Assembly (NCBI GenBank): GCA_029987245.1
Contig: DALTWG010000038.1
Span: 1-18,185, forward strand
Origin: Methanocorpusculum sp.
Lineage (GTDB): Archaea; Halobacteriota; Methanomicrobia; Methanomicrobiales; Methanocorpusculaceae
DNA: 18,185 bases
Reading direction: 5' to 3'
Position numbers and translations under genes: made by a program. The first letter of the stretch is position 1; each line of letters starts with the position of its first letter. Of the stretch, positions 7,201-14,237 are shown in pieces. The notes beneath the pieces were generated by a model. It did no database searches and was not told where the DNA came from. It was given only the letters and a program-made list of their open reading frames with translations.

Positions 7201-8089
7201 TACCACCTCCAATACCATATCCGTCTGTGGCCACCTCTGTGTGGATTACATCATAAACGTCGAAGAATATCCGCCTGTGGGCGAATCCCGCCGAATTGCC
7301 AGCCGCAAAATCTATTTCGGCGGAGGCGCCGCAAATATTGCCGTCGGTATTGCAACATTGGGCGGTCAGGCCGAATTAATTTCCGCTGTCGGCGCGGATT
7401 TTCGAGGAAGCGCCTATGAAAAACACCTGCGGGACTTGCATATTGCAGCGCATTTCTTCGAAAGCGAAGAGAACTGCTCGACCGCGTTTATGGTAAATAA
7501 CGCCGCGGGAGATCAGATAACCTATTTCGAATGGGGTGCAGGAGAAGCCTTTGCCCGCGCAAACCCCCCGGCGCGCGACTTTGTCCACATGGCAACCGGC
7601 GACGCCGAATTCAATCTTAAAATCGCGAAACAGGCGAAATTTGCCTCGCTTGACCCGGGTCAGGACGTAAAATACTATACCGCGGCGCAGCTCAAAGCGC
7701 TGTATGATGAAATAGATCTTCTCATCTGCAACAATTTCGAGATACAGATTATGAAAAAAACCCTCGGCGAAAGCGAAAAATCCATTTTGGAGTCAGTTCC
7801 CATGGCGATTGTAACCGCTGGAAAAACGGGAAGCACGCTGTATACTGACGGCGAAAAAACCAAAATTCCCGCGGTGCTTGTACAAGCTGTTGATCCGACG
7901 GGTGCAGGCGACGCTTACCGCGCCGGACTTTTTACCGCGATGAAAAAAGGTCTTCCCATTGAAACCTGCTGTAAAGTGGGCGCGGTAACCTCTTCTTTTG
8001 CCGTGGAAAAAACCGGAACCCAGACAAATCTGCCTGACTGGGAGACGATGCGCACACGGTTTGAAGAAAATTTCGGGAGCCTCGCATGA
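7193..8089 (+). CDS. PfkB-family carbohydrate or nucleoside kinase
   Basis: ATP-dependent kinase of the ribokinase/PfkB superfamily, 298 residues. The N-terminal substrate loop YFGGGAANIAVGIATLG lies at 41-57 and the C-terminal signature DPTGAGDAYRAG at 234-245, with the catalytic Asp at 240 and the anion hole in TGAGD. Such archaeal proteins include nucleoside kinases and sugar kinases; the substrate cannot be told from motifs. It starts eight bases before the UPF0212 stop and ends in a 4-base overlap with the Dph6-like gene, so all are likely translated from one message. Confidence 0.9.
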   Translation: MHNTTSNTISVCGHLCVDYIINVEEYPPVGESRRIASRKIYFGGGAANIAVGIATLGGQAELISAVGADFRGSAYEKHLRDLHIAAHFFESEENCSTAFMVNNAAGDQITYFEWGAGEAFARANPPARDFVHMATGDAEFNLKIAKQAKFASLDPGQDVKYYTAAQLKALYDEIDLLICNNFEIQIMKKTLGESEKSILESVPMAIVTAGKTGSTLYTDGEKTKIPAVLVQAVDPTGAGDAYRAGLFTAMKKGLPIETCCKVGAVTSSFAVEKTGTQTNLPDWETMRTRFEENFGSLA

Positions 8090-8742
8090 AGTTTGCCGCG
8101 CTCACCTCCGGGGGAAAAGACTCCATTCTTGCCGTCTGCAAAGCGCTTGATGCAGGTAAATCCGTATCTTCTATGGTCTCGGTTGTTCCGGAAAACCGCG
8201 AGTCCTACATGTTTCACTCGGTAAACTTAAACGCGGTGCCTGTTATGGCACAGCGCGCCAATATGGTATACATCGCTGTCAAATCCGCCGGAGAAAAAGA
8301 AGCGGAAGTCGCTGATTTAGAGGCAGGGCTTGCGAAACTCGATATCGACGGCGTCACCGTAGGTGCCATTGAATCCGAATACCAGTGTTCGCGGGTTGCA
8401 AAAATCTGCGATTCCTTAGGAATCACCATGTTTGCCCCGCTGTGGGGCGCCGACCCCCACACAGTTCTGGAAGACACCGCGCGGCTTTTGGACGCCCGCA
8501 TTGTAGTCACCGCGGCTGATGGACTCGGCGCCAATGTGCTTGGAAAACGCATCGACGCAGAACTCATCCAAATCTTAGACGACGTTGCGCGCCGCAGACG
8601 CATTCATATCGCCGGAGAAGGGGGCGAATATGAATCGCTCGTCTTAAACGCCCCGTTTTTCTCCGCGCCCCTCAATCATTCGGAAATGAAAATAACCTGC
8701 GGCGCGATGAGCGGCAAAGCCGAAATAGAGAGGTTCTGGTAA
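8086..8742 (+). CDS. dph6: Diphthine-ammonia ligase-like ATP pyrophosphatase (Dph6/MJ0570 family)
   Basis: Likely performs the last step of diphthamide synthesis on elongation factor 2, amidating diphthine with ATP and ammonium. It has 218 residues. The PP-loop SGGKDS sits at 8-13, the family block DGLGANVLGKRID at 145-157, and GEGGEYESLVLNAPFF at 177-192. Length and motifs fit the short archaeal form without the extra RidA-like domains of fungal Dph6. It overlaps the kinase gene by four bases and is followed after one base by the DUF2070 gene. The gene name rests on family resemblance; the enzyme reaction is known for eukaryotic members. Confidence 0.85.
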   Translation: MKFAALTSGGKDSILAVCKALDAGKSVSSMVSVVPENRESYMFHSVNLNAVPVMAQRANMVYIAVKSAGEKEAEVADLEAGLAKLDIDGVTVGAIESEYQCSRVAKICDSLGITMFAPLWGADPHTVLEDTARLLDARIVVTAADGLGANVLGKRIDAELIQILDDVARRRRIHIAGEGGEYESLVLNAPFFSAPLNHSEMKITCGAMSGKAEIERFW

Positions 8743-8743
8743 C

Positions 8744-10486
8744 ATGGCGCGCAAAAAACAGAAAGGCGGCGAATTTACGCCGGAAAAACTGACACGGTTC
8801 TTTTTCAGAGCTTATCCCTGGTGGGTCTGCCTGATACTGATACTTGTCATCGGCGCCATCGTGGAGTTTTTCATCTGGTTTTTTAACGGTCCGCGCCTGT
8901 TTGGACTCGCCCTCGCAATCCCGGCCCTCTTTGGCTTACTGCTTACCAAACCCCTTGCAAACCTCTTTGGCAAAAACCAGTTCCGCTGGAAATATTCCGG
9001 GATGCTTTCCTTAGTCTCCGAAGCATTCTGCGCGCTGCTTTTAATGCTTTCGGCATTTTCCGAACTGCTGTTTGCTTTCGTGCTCGGCGCCGGATTCATC
9101 CTGTTTGTCCGGCTCTTTGTCTTATGCGGCGTGGTAAACCACAAATCGTCAAAAATGCTTCCCGCAGCAGCTGTGCAGCCTTTAGCTGCGGTAATATGCG
9201 GCGTCTGGTTTTTCGGAGTCGCGGGACTTGTCTGCGGACTCATATCTCTTATAATATTCGGCGCCGCCATGGTGTTATTCATCTGGCTCTTTGATTTACC
9301 GCTGAAAAAATCCCTTGGAATTAACGGCATGGAATTTGCCAACGTCTATTTCGATCAGATGCTTTATGGCAGAAACGACATGGAAGTCTATCTGCAGAAA
9401 ATCACCGAACTCGCGATTGTTCCGGAAACAACCTTTTTCTTTACCCGTGAAAACAAAAAAGACATCTGGTTTGTGGTGCCAAACCTGCACCCGGGACCGC
9501 TGGCAGATATCGGCGGAAGCAATTTCCCGAAAATCCTCCATGACCAGCTTGCAGACCGCGCCGAGGTTGTTGTCTCGCACGGCTCGGCAAGCCATGACAT
9601 GAATCTGATTTCCAATGACGAAACAGACAAAATCCGTGACGCCATTTTACAGACAACAGACAGTGTTGTCTACAGTGAAGGGGCAAGTTTTGTCCAGCGG
9701 ACAAAGTTCGGCAATGTCTCGATTCTGTCGCAGAAGTTCGGCAACTCGCTTCTAATGGTTACCACGCGCTCTCCTGAAATGACAGAGGACCTTGATTATC
9801 CTTTGGGACGCATTATTTTAGGCGAAGCGCGCCATTTGTACGACAACATGGGTCTTGTGGATGCACACAACTGCATGCCTGCAGCAACTCATGTCTTCTA
9901 TCCGGGAACAGAGGAAGGAACCGAGTTTATCTTAGGTGCGCGGGAGGCGATGGAAAAAATCAAATCAGCACCGCTGTGGCCGTTTAAAGCGGGTGTTGCA
10001 AATAAAGAGCTGCCTTTTGACCGTGCGGAAGGCTTCGGCGATATGGGAATTTCGGTCTTTGTAACCGAGGTCAAAAACAGAAAAACGGCCTATATTGTCT
10101 TTGACGGCAACAACGTTGAGGCAGGGGTGCGCGAGGTTTTGCGCGATGCAGCACTTGAACTCGTGGATGAGGCGGAGATTTTAACCACGGATACCCATGT
10201 GGTAAATTCTTTAACCAGCAGAAATCCGGTCGGGATGGTGATTCCGGCAGAAGATATTGTGCCTTATGTGCTTGAAACACTGCGCGAGGCAATCGCTGAC
10301 CTTGCACCGGCAAAAGGCGGGGCTGCTACGGGAATATGTCGTGATGTAAAGGTGTTCGGTCCGGGCAAGTTTGCAAAGATTGCGTCTTATGTGACAGGGC
10401 TTGTGATGACGATGGCGCCGTATGCGATTGCATTTCTGATTATCAGCATTCTGGTTACGTTTATCGGCTGCGCGGTGTTTACATAG
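8744..10486 (+). CDS. DUF2070 family polytopic membrane protein
   Basis: Archaeal membrane protein of unknown function, 580 residues. Residues 25-185 hold about six or seven hydrophobic helices, 186-545 a soluble domain, and 549-579 one or two closing helices. The soluble domain has the family signature VPNLHPGP (245-252), GGSN (257-260) and HGSASHDMN (279-287), a His/Asp-rich set that could bind metal. A GAGGTT ribosome site lies in the end of the preceding gene. The base usage drifts from C/A-rich third positions early in the gene to T/G-rich ones towards its end. Last clear gene of the operon. Confidence 0.9.
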   Translation: MARKKQKGGEFTPEKLTRFFFRAYPWWVCLILILVIGAIVEFFIWFFNGPRLFGLALAIPALFGLLLTKPLANLFGKNQFRWKYSGMLSLVSEAFCALLLMLSAFSELLFAFVLGAGFILFVRLFVLCGVVNHKSSKMLPAAAVQPLAAVICGVWFFGVAGLVCGLISLIIFGAAMVLFIWLFDLPLKKSLGINGMEFANVYFDQMLYGRNDMEVYLQKITELAIVPETTFFFTRENKKDIWFVVPNLHPGPLADIGGSNFPKILHDQLADRAEVVVSHGSASHDMNLISNDETDKIRDAILQTTDSVVYSEGASFVQRTKFGNVSILSQKFGNSLLMVTTRSPEMTEDLDYPLGRIILGEARHLYDNMGLVDAHNCMPAATHVFYPGTEEGTEFILGAREAMEKIKSAPLWPFKAGVANKELPFDRAEGFGDMGISVFVTEVKNRKTAYIVFDGNNVEAGVREVLRDAALELVDEAEILTTDTHVVNSLTSRNPVGMVIPAEDIVPYVLETLREAIADLAPAKGGAATGICRDVKVFGPGKFAKIASYVTGLVMTMAPYAIAFLIISILVTFIGCAVFT

Positions 10487-10502
10487 GTATCAGGAGAAAA
10501 AT

Positions 10503-10589
10503 ATGACCGGTACAAACGAACAAAACACTCCTCTTACCCTTTTCCAGCTTTGCTGGCGATCCGGTGAGGATACGCTGGAACAACCCTGA
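10503..10589 (+). CDS. Possible 28-residue leader or micro-ORF
   Basis: A short frame starting MTGTNEQNTPLTLFQLC and ending at TGA. It has a good ribosome site (CAGGAG at 10491-10496) and follows the DUF2070 stop by 16 bases. No family is recognised, and its sequence is partly folded in hairpins, so the coding reading is uncertain. Confidence 0.2.
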   Translation: MTGTNEQNTPLTLFQLCWRSGEDTLEQP

Positions 10590-10605
10590 TGGAAAAAAGC
10601 GTTCC
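10544..10605 (+). other. Cluster of small hairpins after the DUF2070 gene
   Basis: CCAGC-TTT-GCTGG at 10544-10556, ATCC-GGTGA-GGAT at 10559-10571 and GGAAC...GTTCC at 10577-10605 lie in succession. None is followed by a clear T run. They may be an mRNA end structure, a small RNA, or chance. Confidence 0.3.
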
Positions 10606-10667
10606 CTGAAAACAAAATCACAGAAAGGCAGCCGGAAAAAGAACGCGCTCTGATAAAAATCCATATC

Positions 10668-10676
10668 CTTATATTT
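10668..10676 (+). promoter_or_regulatory. TATA-like promoter element for the SpeD-like gene
   Basis: CTTATATTT about 43 bases before the ATG at 10715, predicting a start near 10697. The DNA around it is AT-rich, which lowers certainty. Confidence 0.45.
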
Positions 10677-10692
10677 TTGCTATGCTAATGTA

Positions 10693-10710
10693 TATCACTT
10701 AATCGTGATA
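10693..10710 (+). promoter_or_regulatory. Inverted repeat TATCAC-N6-GTGATA, possible operator
   Basis: Perfect 6-base arms around a 6-base spacer, ending four bases before the ATG of the SpeD-like gene and covering the predicted transcription start. The place fits a repressor site or a small 5' hairpin over the start. Confidence 0.4.
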
Positions 10711-10714
10711 CGAA

Positions 10715-11134
10715 ATGCTGCTTGACAGTGCAAATGCACTTACTGATGAAGAGACTGTTGCAGAGTTTAAGAAGAACAACTGCTGGGGTCTTTGTACGTC
10801 TATTGATTTAAAGAACTGCAATCCTGATTTTATCCGGAGCCGCGACAAGATTCATGATTTTGTCATTGAACTTGTTGATCATGTAATTTTGATGAAGCGT
10901 TTCGGCGAGCCGCAGATTGTGCATTTCGGCGCGGATGAGCGGGTTGCAGGCTACTCGATGACGCAGCTGATTGAAACGTCGCTTGTTTCGGCGCATTTTG
11001 CAAATGAGACGAATGCGGCGTATATTGATATTTTTTCCTGCGCTGAATACAAACCGCGTGCGGCGGCTGAATTTTGTAAAGAGTTTTTTGAGGCAGAGGA
11101 TATGCGGCTAAGTGTGGTGTTTCGCTCGATTTAA
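10715..11134 (+). CDS. S-adenosylmethionine decarboxylase (SpeD) family protein, divergent
   Basis: A 139-residue protein resembling the small prokaryotic AdoMet decarboxylase. The N-terminal NNCWGLCTSIDLKNCNP (21-37) matches the family's first strand and helix. In the processing region, TSLVSAHFANE at 88-98 aligns with the canonical ESHxSIHTWPE; C109 lies in YIDIFSC. Candidate residues are Ser89 (pyruvoyl), His94 and Cys109, spaced 5 and 15 as in the Thermotoga enzyme (63, 68, 83). The residue before the serine is Thr, not Glu, and the Trp-Pro is lost. SpeD relatives also include an arginine decarboxylase in Crenarchaeota, so the substrate is open. There is no spermidine synthase gene beside it. 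Confidence 0.78.
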   Translation: MLLDSANALTDEETVAEFKKNNCWGLCTSIDLKNCNPDFIRSRDKIHDFVIELVDHVILMKRFGEPQIVHFGADERVAGYSMTQLIETSLVSAHFANETNAAYIDIFSCAEYKPRAAAEFCKEFFEAEDMRLSVVFRSI

Positions 11135-11135
11135 T

Positions 11136-11146
11136 TCTTTTTTATA
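11136..11146 (+). terminator. T-rich terminator after the SpeD-like gene
   Basis: TTCTTTTTTAT directly follows the stop. On the other strand a run of seven T (11164-11158) directly follows the stop of the convergent gene, so this short gap can end both transcripts. Confidence 0.5.
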
Positions 11147-11164
11147 AACCGCCGCGTAAAAAAA

Positions 11165-11749
11165 TTATGCCCAGGGATCCGCTTCTTTTGGCGTGCGGAT
11201 GTCGGAAAGCATCAGAAGTTCGTTTACAAACCACTGCCCGGTGCTCGGTTTTTTGCGCAGGCGAATCTGTCTTGGCGCGTCTGCGCCGCTCGACTGCATG
11301 TGCAGCGTGACGTAATTTTCCCCGCCCTCATAGGAATGCGGATTTTCAGCAATCGAAATGGTATAGGGAACCGTTGGCGTATAATTGTTGTCCGGCGACG
11401 TTCCGGCAAAATACGACCGGATAACATACATTTTTCCGCCAAGGCGGTCGCGGAGGAACTGTTTCTGATACGGATTTACCGGCTCGGGACCTTTGAGATA
11501 GTTGAGCATCTCAATGGTTTCTTCCGTATTTTCCTCATAATGTGCGAGCACCGCCATACACAAAGCCGATACAGCAAAGGGATTGGTTAAATCCGCTCCG
11601 GGCATGGCTTTGAGTTCAGCAAGGTTTTTCGGCAGAGCGGAATACGTAAAGGTCTCGCTTTTGTTTGCGGCGGCTGCGGCGGGTGAAGCTGCGGCCGCGG
11701 TATTCTTTGCAGACTGCGCAGTGTTTTTGAATGCGTCAAAAAATCCCAT
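11165..11749 (-). CDS. DUF6935-like protein of unknown function
   Basis: Soluble protein of 194 residues. Residues 1-12 are a MGFFDAFKN-type start, then an Ala-rich linker to about residue 32, then a compact domain. Blocks I associate with the DUF6935 family are LNYLKGPEPVNPYQKQFLRDR (83-103), SYFAGTSPDNNYTP (112-125), PYTI, APRQIRLR and a C-terminal IRTPKEADPWA. I know this family mainly from gut Firmicutes; function unknown. It faces the SpeD-like gene tail to tail and has its own promoter, so it is a single-gene unit. Acquisition from a gut bacterium is inference. A ribosome-like AGGAAA lies about ten bases before the ATG. Confidence 0.75.
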   Translation of the reverse strand: MGFFDAFKNTAQSAKNTAAAASPAAAAANKSETFTYSALPKNLAELKAMPGADLTNPFAVSALCMAVLAHYEENTEETIEMLNYLKGPEPVNPYQKQFLRDRLGGKMYVIRSYFAGTSPDNNYTPTVPYTISIAENPHSYEGGENYVTLHMQSSGADAPRQIRLRKKPSTGQWFVNELLMLSDIRTPKEADPWA

Positions 11750-11784
11750 AGGTAATTTCCTGAAAAAAGAATATGATGTATGGA

Positions 11785-11796
11785 GATATAAATATG
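11785..11796 (-). promoter_or_regulatory. TATA-like promoter element for the DUF6935-like gene
   Basis: The minus strand reads ATATTTATATCT about 40 bases before the ATG at 11749, giving a predicted leader of about 15 bases that keeps the AGGAAA ribosome-like site. Confidence 0.5.
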
Positions 11797-11799
11797 TGA

Positions 11800-11943
11800 C
11801 TATTCACCTCCCTTTTTATGCCTCGCTTTTTTCTCCGCAATCTCCTCCGGAGAAACCCGCTCCATCATTTTGGAAAACTGCCGGGTGGTAACCGAACTCT
11901 CCTTCCCGCAGAACCACTCGACAAACCCCTTCCAGAGACTCAT
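11800..11943 (-). CDS. 47-residue conserved-looking small protein downstream of hef
   Basis: Starts MSLWKGFVEWFCGKESS and ends KKARHKKGGE. The ATG overlaps the hef stop as ATGA, and a GGGAG ribosome site lies in the last hef codons at good spacing, so coupled translation is likely. The N-terminus is aromatic and amphipathic, the middle (FSKMMERVSPEEIAEKKARHK) a likely helix, and the end basic. I do not recognise a family. The overlap and ribosome site are the reason to believe it; such a protein could bind nucleic acid or a partner of Hef, but that is a guess. Confidence 0.65.
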   Translation of the reverse strand: MSLWKGFVEWFCGKESSVTTRQFSKMMERVSPEEIAEKKARHKKGGE

Positions 11944-14237
11944 TTTTTCTCCCAGAGATAATCCGCGACCGCACAGACGCCCGCAGCCGTTTTTTCGCCC
12001 ACGCCGCTTACGGCAAGCAGCTCCTCTTTGGATGCAGAAAGCACCGCACGAAGCGAGCCGAAATGCGCAAGAAGCGTGCGGGCTGCTTTCGGCCCCACAT
12101 CCGGAAACGCAGTCAGCACATATTCGGCTGATTCATGCAAAGATTTGCGTGATTTGCCCTTATGCTGCGTTCTTTCCTTCTTTTCAGATCCCGCCTCCCG
12201 GCGTGCAAACGCATGAAGCATGTCGGCGGTTTCCGCCGCATCCCGCGTGAAAACAAGCGAAACATCGAAATCCACCGCAATAGAGGCAAGCGTATTGCGG
12301 ATTGCATTCGGATGGACGTTTCTTACATCATACAAATCCGAAAGACTGCCGCCTTCCACAATCAGAACCGGACGGGTGCAGTTTGAAGCAAGCTCCTTCA
12401 TCTGCCCAAACAAATCGCGCTCTACAAGCGTGTCAACAAAATCCGCAATCGTCTTGCGTTCGACTAAAATCCGGTCGCCGATGGCGTAATCGCCTACCGG
12501 AAGCTGTGCAAGCGTTATTTTTACCCCGAGCCGGCTTAAACACTCGGCCACTTTGGAATGCGTTTCACGATTGTCCACCACAACCGCGGGACGCTCTTCC
12601 TCCTCTTCCTCCTCTTCTGCCTTGCGCAGTTCGGCGGCTTTGAGCACCGCCTCCGCCAAAGAAAGCTGTGTATCAGACGGCGTTTCCAAAACAGGCGGCA
12701 CTGCCGGCGTAAACACCGGCACAGCGCCGTTACGCATGACCTGCACATTTTTGTGCATCGCCTTTTCCTTCGAGTTGGAGACATATTTGTACGTCTCATC
12801 CATCGTCCCTTTCGTTACCAGAACAATAACACGGCCCGTGGTATTGCGCCCCGTCCTTCCTTTTCGCTGAATCGAGCGGACCTCAGACGGCACCGATTCA
12901 TAAAACACAACCAGGTCGGTCGAGGGAATATCCAGGCCCTCTTCGCCGACCGAAGTGGAAACAAGGACAGGATAGGCACCCTCCCGGAACTCTTTGATGG
13001 CTGCAATCTGCTGCTTTTGCGAAAGCCCCTTTTCATAATCCCGGGACGCCTGACCGACAAAACGCCGCGCCTCGATGCCTGCTTCGGTTAATCTGTCCAC
13101 TAACATCGCAACCCCGTCGCGGAACGAGACAAAGACAATAATCTTTGACTCGGGCGCTTCCATCAGCTGCTCGCGCACAATCCGGACAACCTCGTCCGCC
13201 TTCGGATGAATTTCCTTGGTCCAGCCGGCGGAAAGCATTAGAAGACGCTTGAATCCGTCGTCTTCATACACATGCTTTGCCGCCTTGCTTTTACCGGTTA
13301 CGCCTTCCATCTCCAGTTTTGCAAGATAGACTTTGAGCGCCGTAGATCCTTGAGATTCTGCAAGCAGGACTCCGTGACGCAGTTTCATGATTTCAGCATG
13401 GGTTGATGAAGCCGCATAGGCCGAGGAGTCTTTTTGCTGCATGCGCATCTGAATCATGGCCATAACGGCATTTAACGCCTTCATTGAAAGCCGTTCACGC
13501 GGCGGAACCTGATAATTGTACGAGCGCAGTTTTTCAATGCGCTCATCAATCATCCGGTTCATGACAGAAACCGCAAGCCAGAGCTGTTCGGGCAGTTCCA
13601 CGGTCACATACTCGAGTTCCCGCTCATGCACATAAGGCCGCACATCAGGGTCGTCTTCGGTGCGGCTTTCTACTATCGTGATGCCGAGATGTTCGCATAT
13701 CTGCGCAACCGATTCGCGATCCGAACCCGGCGACGCCGTCATTGCAAGCAGAAGCGGGTCGCGGGCCGTCTCGTTGTAGCGCTCCCCGATAAAGACGTAG
13801 GCATAGTCGCCTGTGGTCCTGTGACATTCGTCGACGATGAGCAGACTCACGTCTTCCAAGGTATAGCGCCCGCCAATCAGGTCGTTTTTGATGACCTCGG
13901 GCGTCGCCGTGACAAACCGCGCCGTTTGCCAGAGTTTTTCGCGTTTTTCCGACGGCATCGTCCCGGTAAACATGACAATGTCGTCAGATTCTATGCGCAG
14001 GTTGTTTGAAAAATAGCGCAGATGCTGCTCGACTAACGGTTTGGTCGGGGCAAGCATCAGGATTTTGCCTTTCTCAAGGCGTTCTGCTGCAACTAAAAGC
14101 GCTACCGCTGTTTTTCCCATGCCTGTCGGAAGCACCACAAGGGTGTTTCCATCCAAAGCATGGCGGGCTACTGCTGTCTGGTATTTTCGCTCTTCGACGG
14201 TGTTTTCCGGGATATTGCGGTGCGAGATGTAACTCAT
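11940..14237 (-). CDS. hef: Hef-type helicase-nuclease (archaeal FANCM/XPF homologue)
   Basis: Repairs stalled or branched replication forks. It has 765 residues. Helicase part: Walker A PTGMGKT (37-43), the DEAH-type box DECH (136-139), TAS (167-169), SVGEEGLDIP (429-438) and motif VI QRKGRTGR (457-464). An acidic linker with eight Glu follows at 541-548. The XPF nuclease core is VDNRE (554-558), GDR (587-589) and ERKTIADF (593-600), that is the GDxnERKxxxD site intact. Tandem helix-hairpin-helix motifs lie at 711-760 (FPDVGPKAART, VSGVGEKTAAG). The start directly follows the glyS stop with no gap and no clear ribosome site, so it probably depends on glyS translation. Confidence 0.95.
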   Translation of the reverse strand: MSYISHRNIPENTVEERKYQTAVARHALDGNTLVVLPTGMGKTAVALLVAAERLEKGKILMLAPTKPLVEQHLRYFSNNLRIESDDIVMFTGTMPSEKREKLWQTARFVTATPEVIKNDLIGGRYTLEDVSLLIVDECHRTTGDYAYVFIGERYNETARDPLLLAMTASPGSDRESVAQICEHLGITIVESRTEDDPDVRPYVHERELEYVTVELPEQLWLAVSVMNRMIDERIEKLRSYNYQVPPRERLSMKALNAVMAMIQMRMQQKDSSAYAASSTHAEIMKLRHGVLLAESQGSTALKVYLAKLEMEGVTGKSKAAKHVYEDDGFKRLLMLSAGWTKEIHPKADEVVRIVREQLMEAPESKIIVFVSFRDGVAMLVDRLTEAGIEARRFVGQASRDYEKGLSQKQQIAAIKEFREGAYPVLVSTSVGEEGLDIPSTDLVVFYESVPSEVRSIQRKGRTGRNTTGRVIVLVTKGTMDETYKYVSNSKEKAMHKNVQVMRNGAVPVFTPAVPPVLETPSDTQLSLAEAVLKAAELRKAEEEEEEEERPAVVVDNRETHSKVAECLSRLGVKITLAQLPVGDYAIGDRILVERKTIADFVDTLVERDLFGQMKELASNCTRPVLIVEGGSLSDLYDVRNVHPNAIRNTLASIAVDFDVSLVFTRDAAETADMLHAFARREAGSEKKERTQHKGKSRKSLHESAEYVLTAFPDVGPKAARTLLAHFGSLRAVLSASKEELLAVSGVGEKTAAGVCAVADYLWEKK

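Noticed and set aside
9315..9602. 95-residue frame in another phase of the DUF2070 gene
   Set aside because: Lies wholly inside a gene with clear family blocks and shows no motif of its own.
10564..10609. C/D-box guide RNA with TGAGGA, CTGATGG and CTGA boxes
   Set aside because: The would-be D' and C' boxes share the same bases and the C box departs from the consensus, so a working guide RNA is unlikely.
12590..12622. GAG/GAA-rich run in hef considered as a frameshift-prone or expanded repeat
   Set aside because: It codes an eight-Glu linker between the helicase and nuclease parts, a normal flexible region, and the frame is intact on both sides.
12558..13091. 177-residue plus-strand frame antisense to hef
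   Set aside because: Shadow of the well-conserved helicase; Arg/His-rich translation with no motif.
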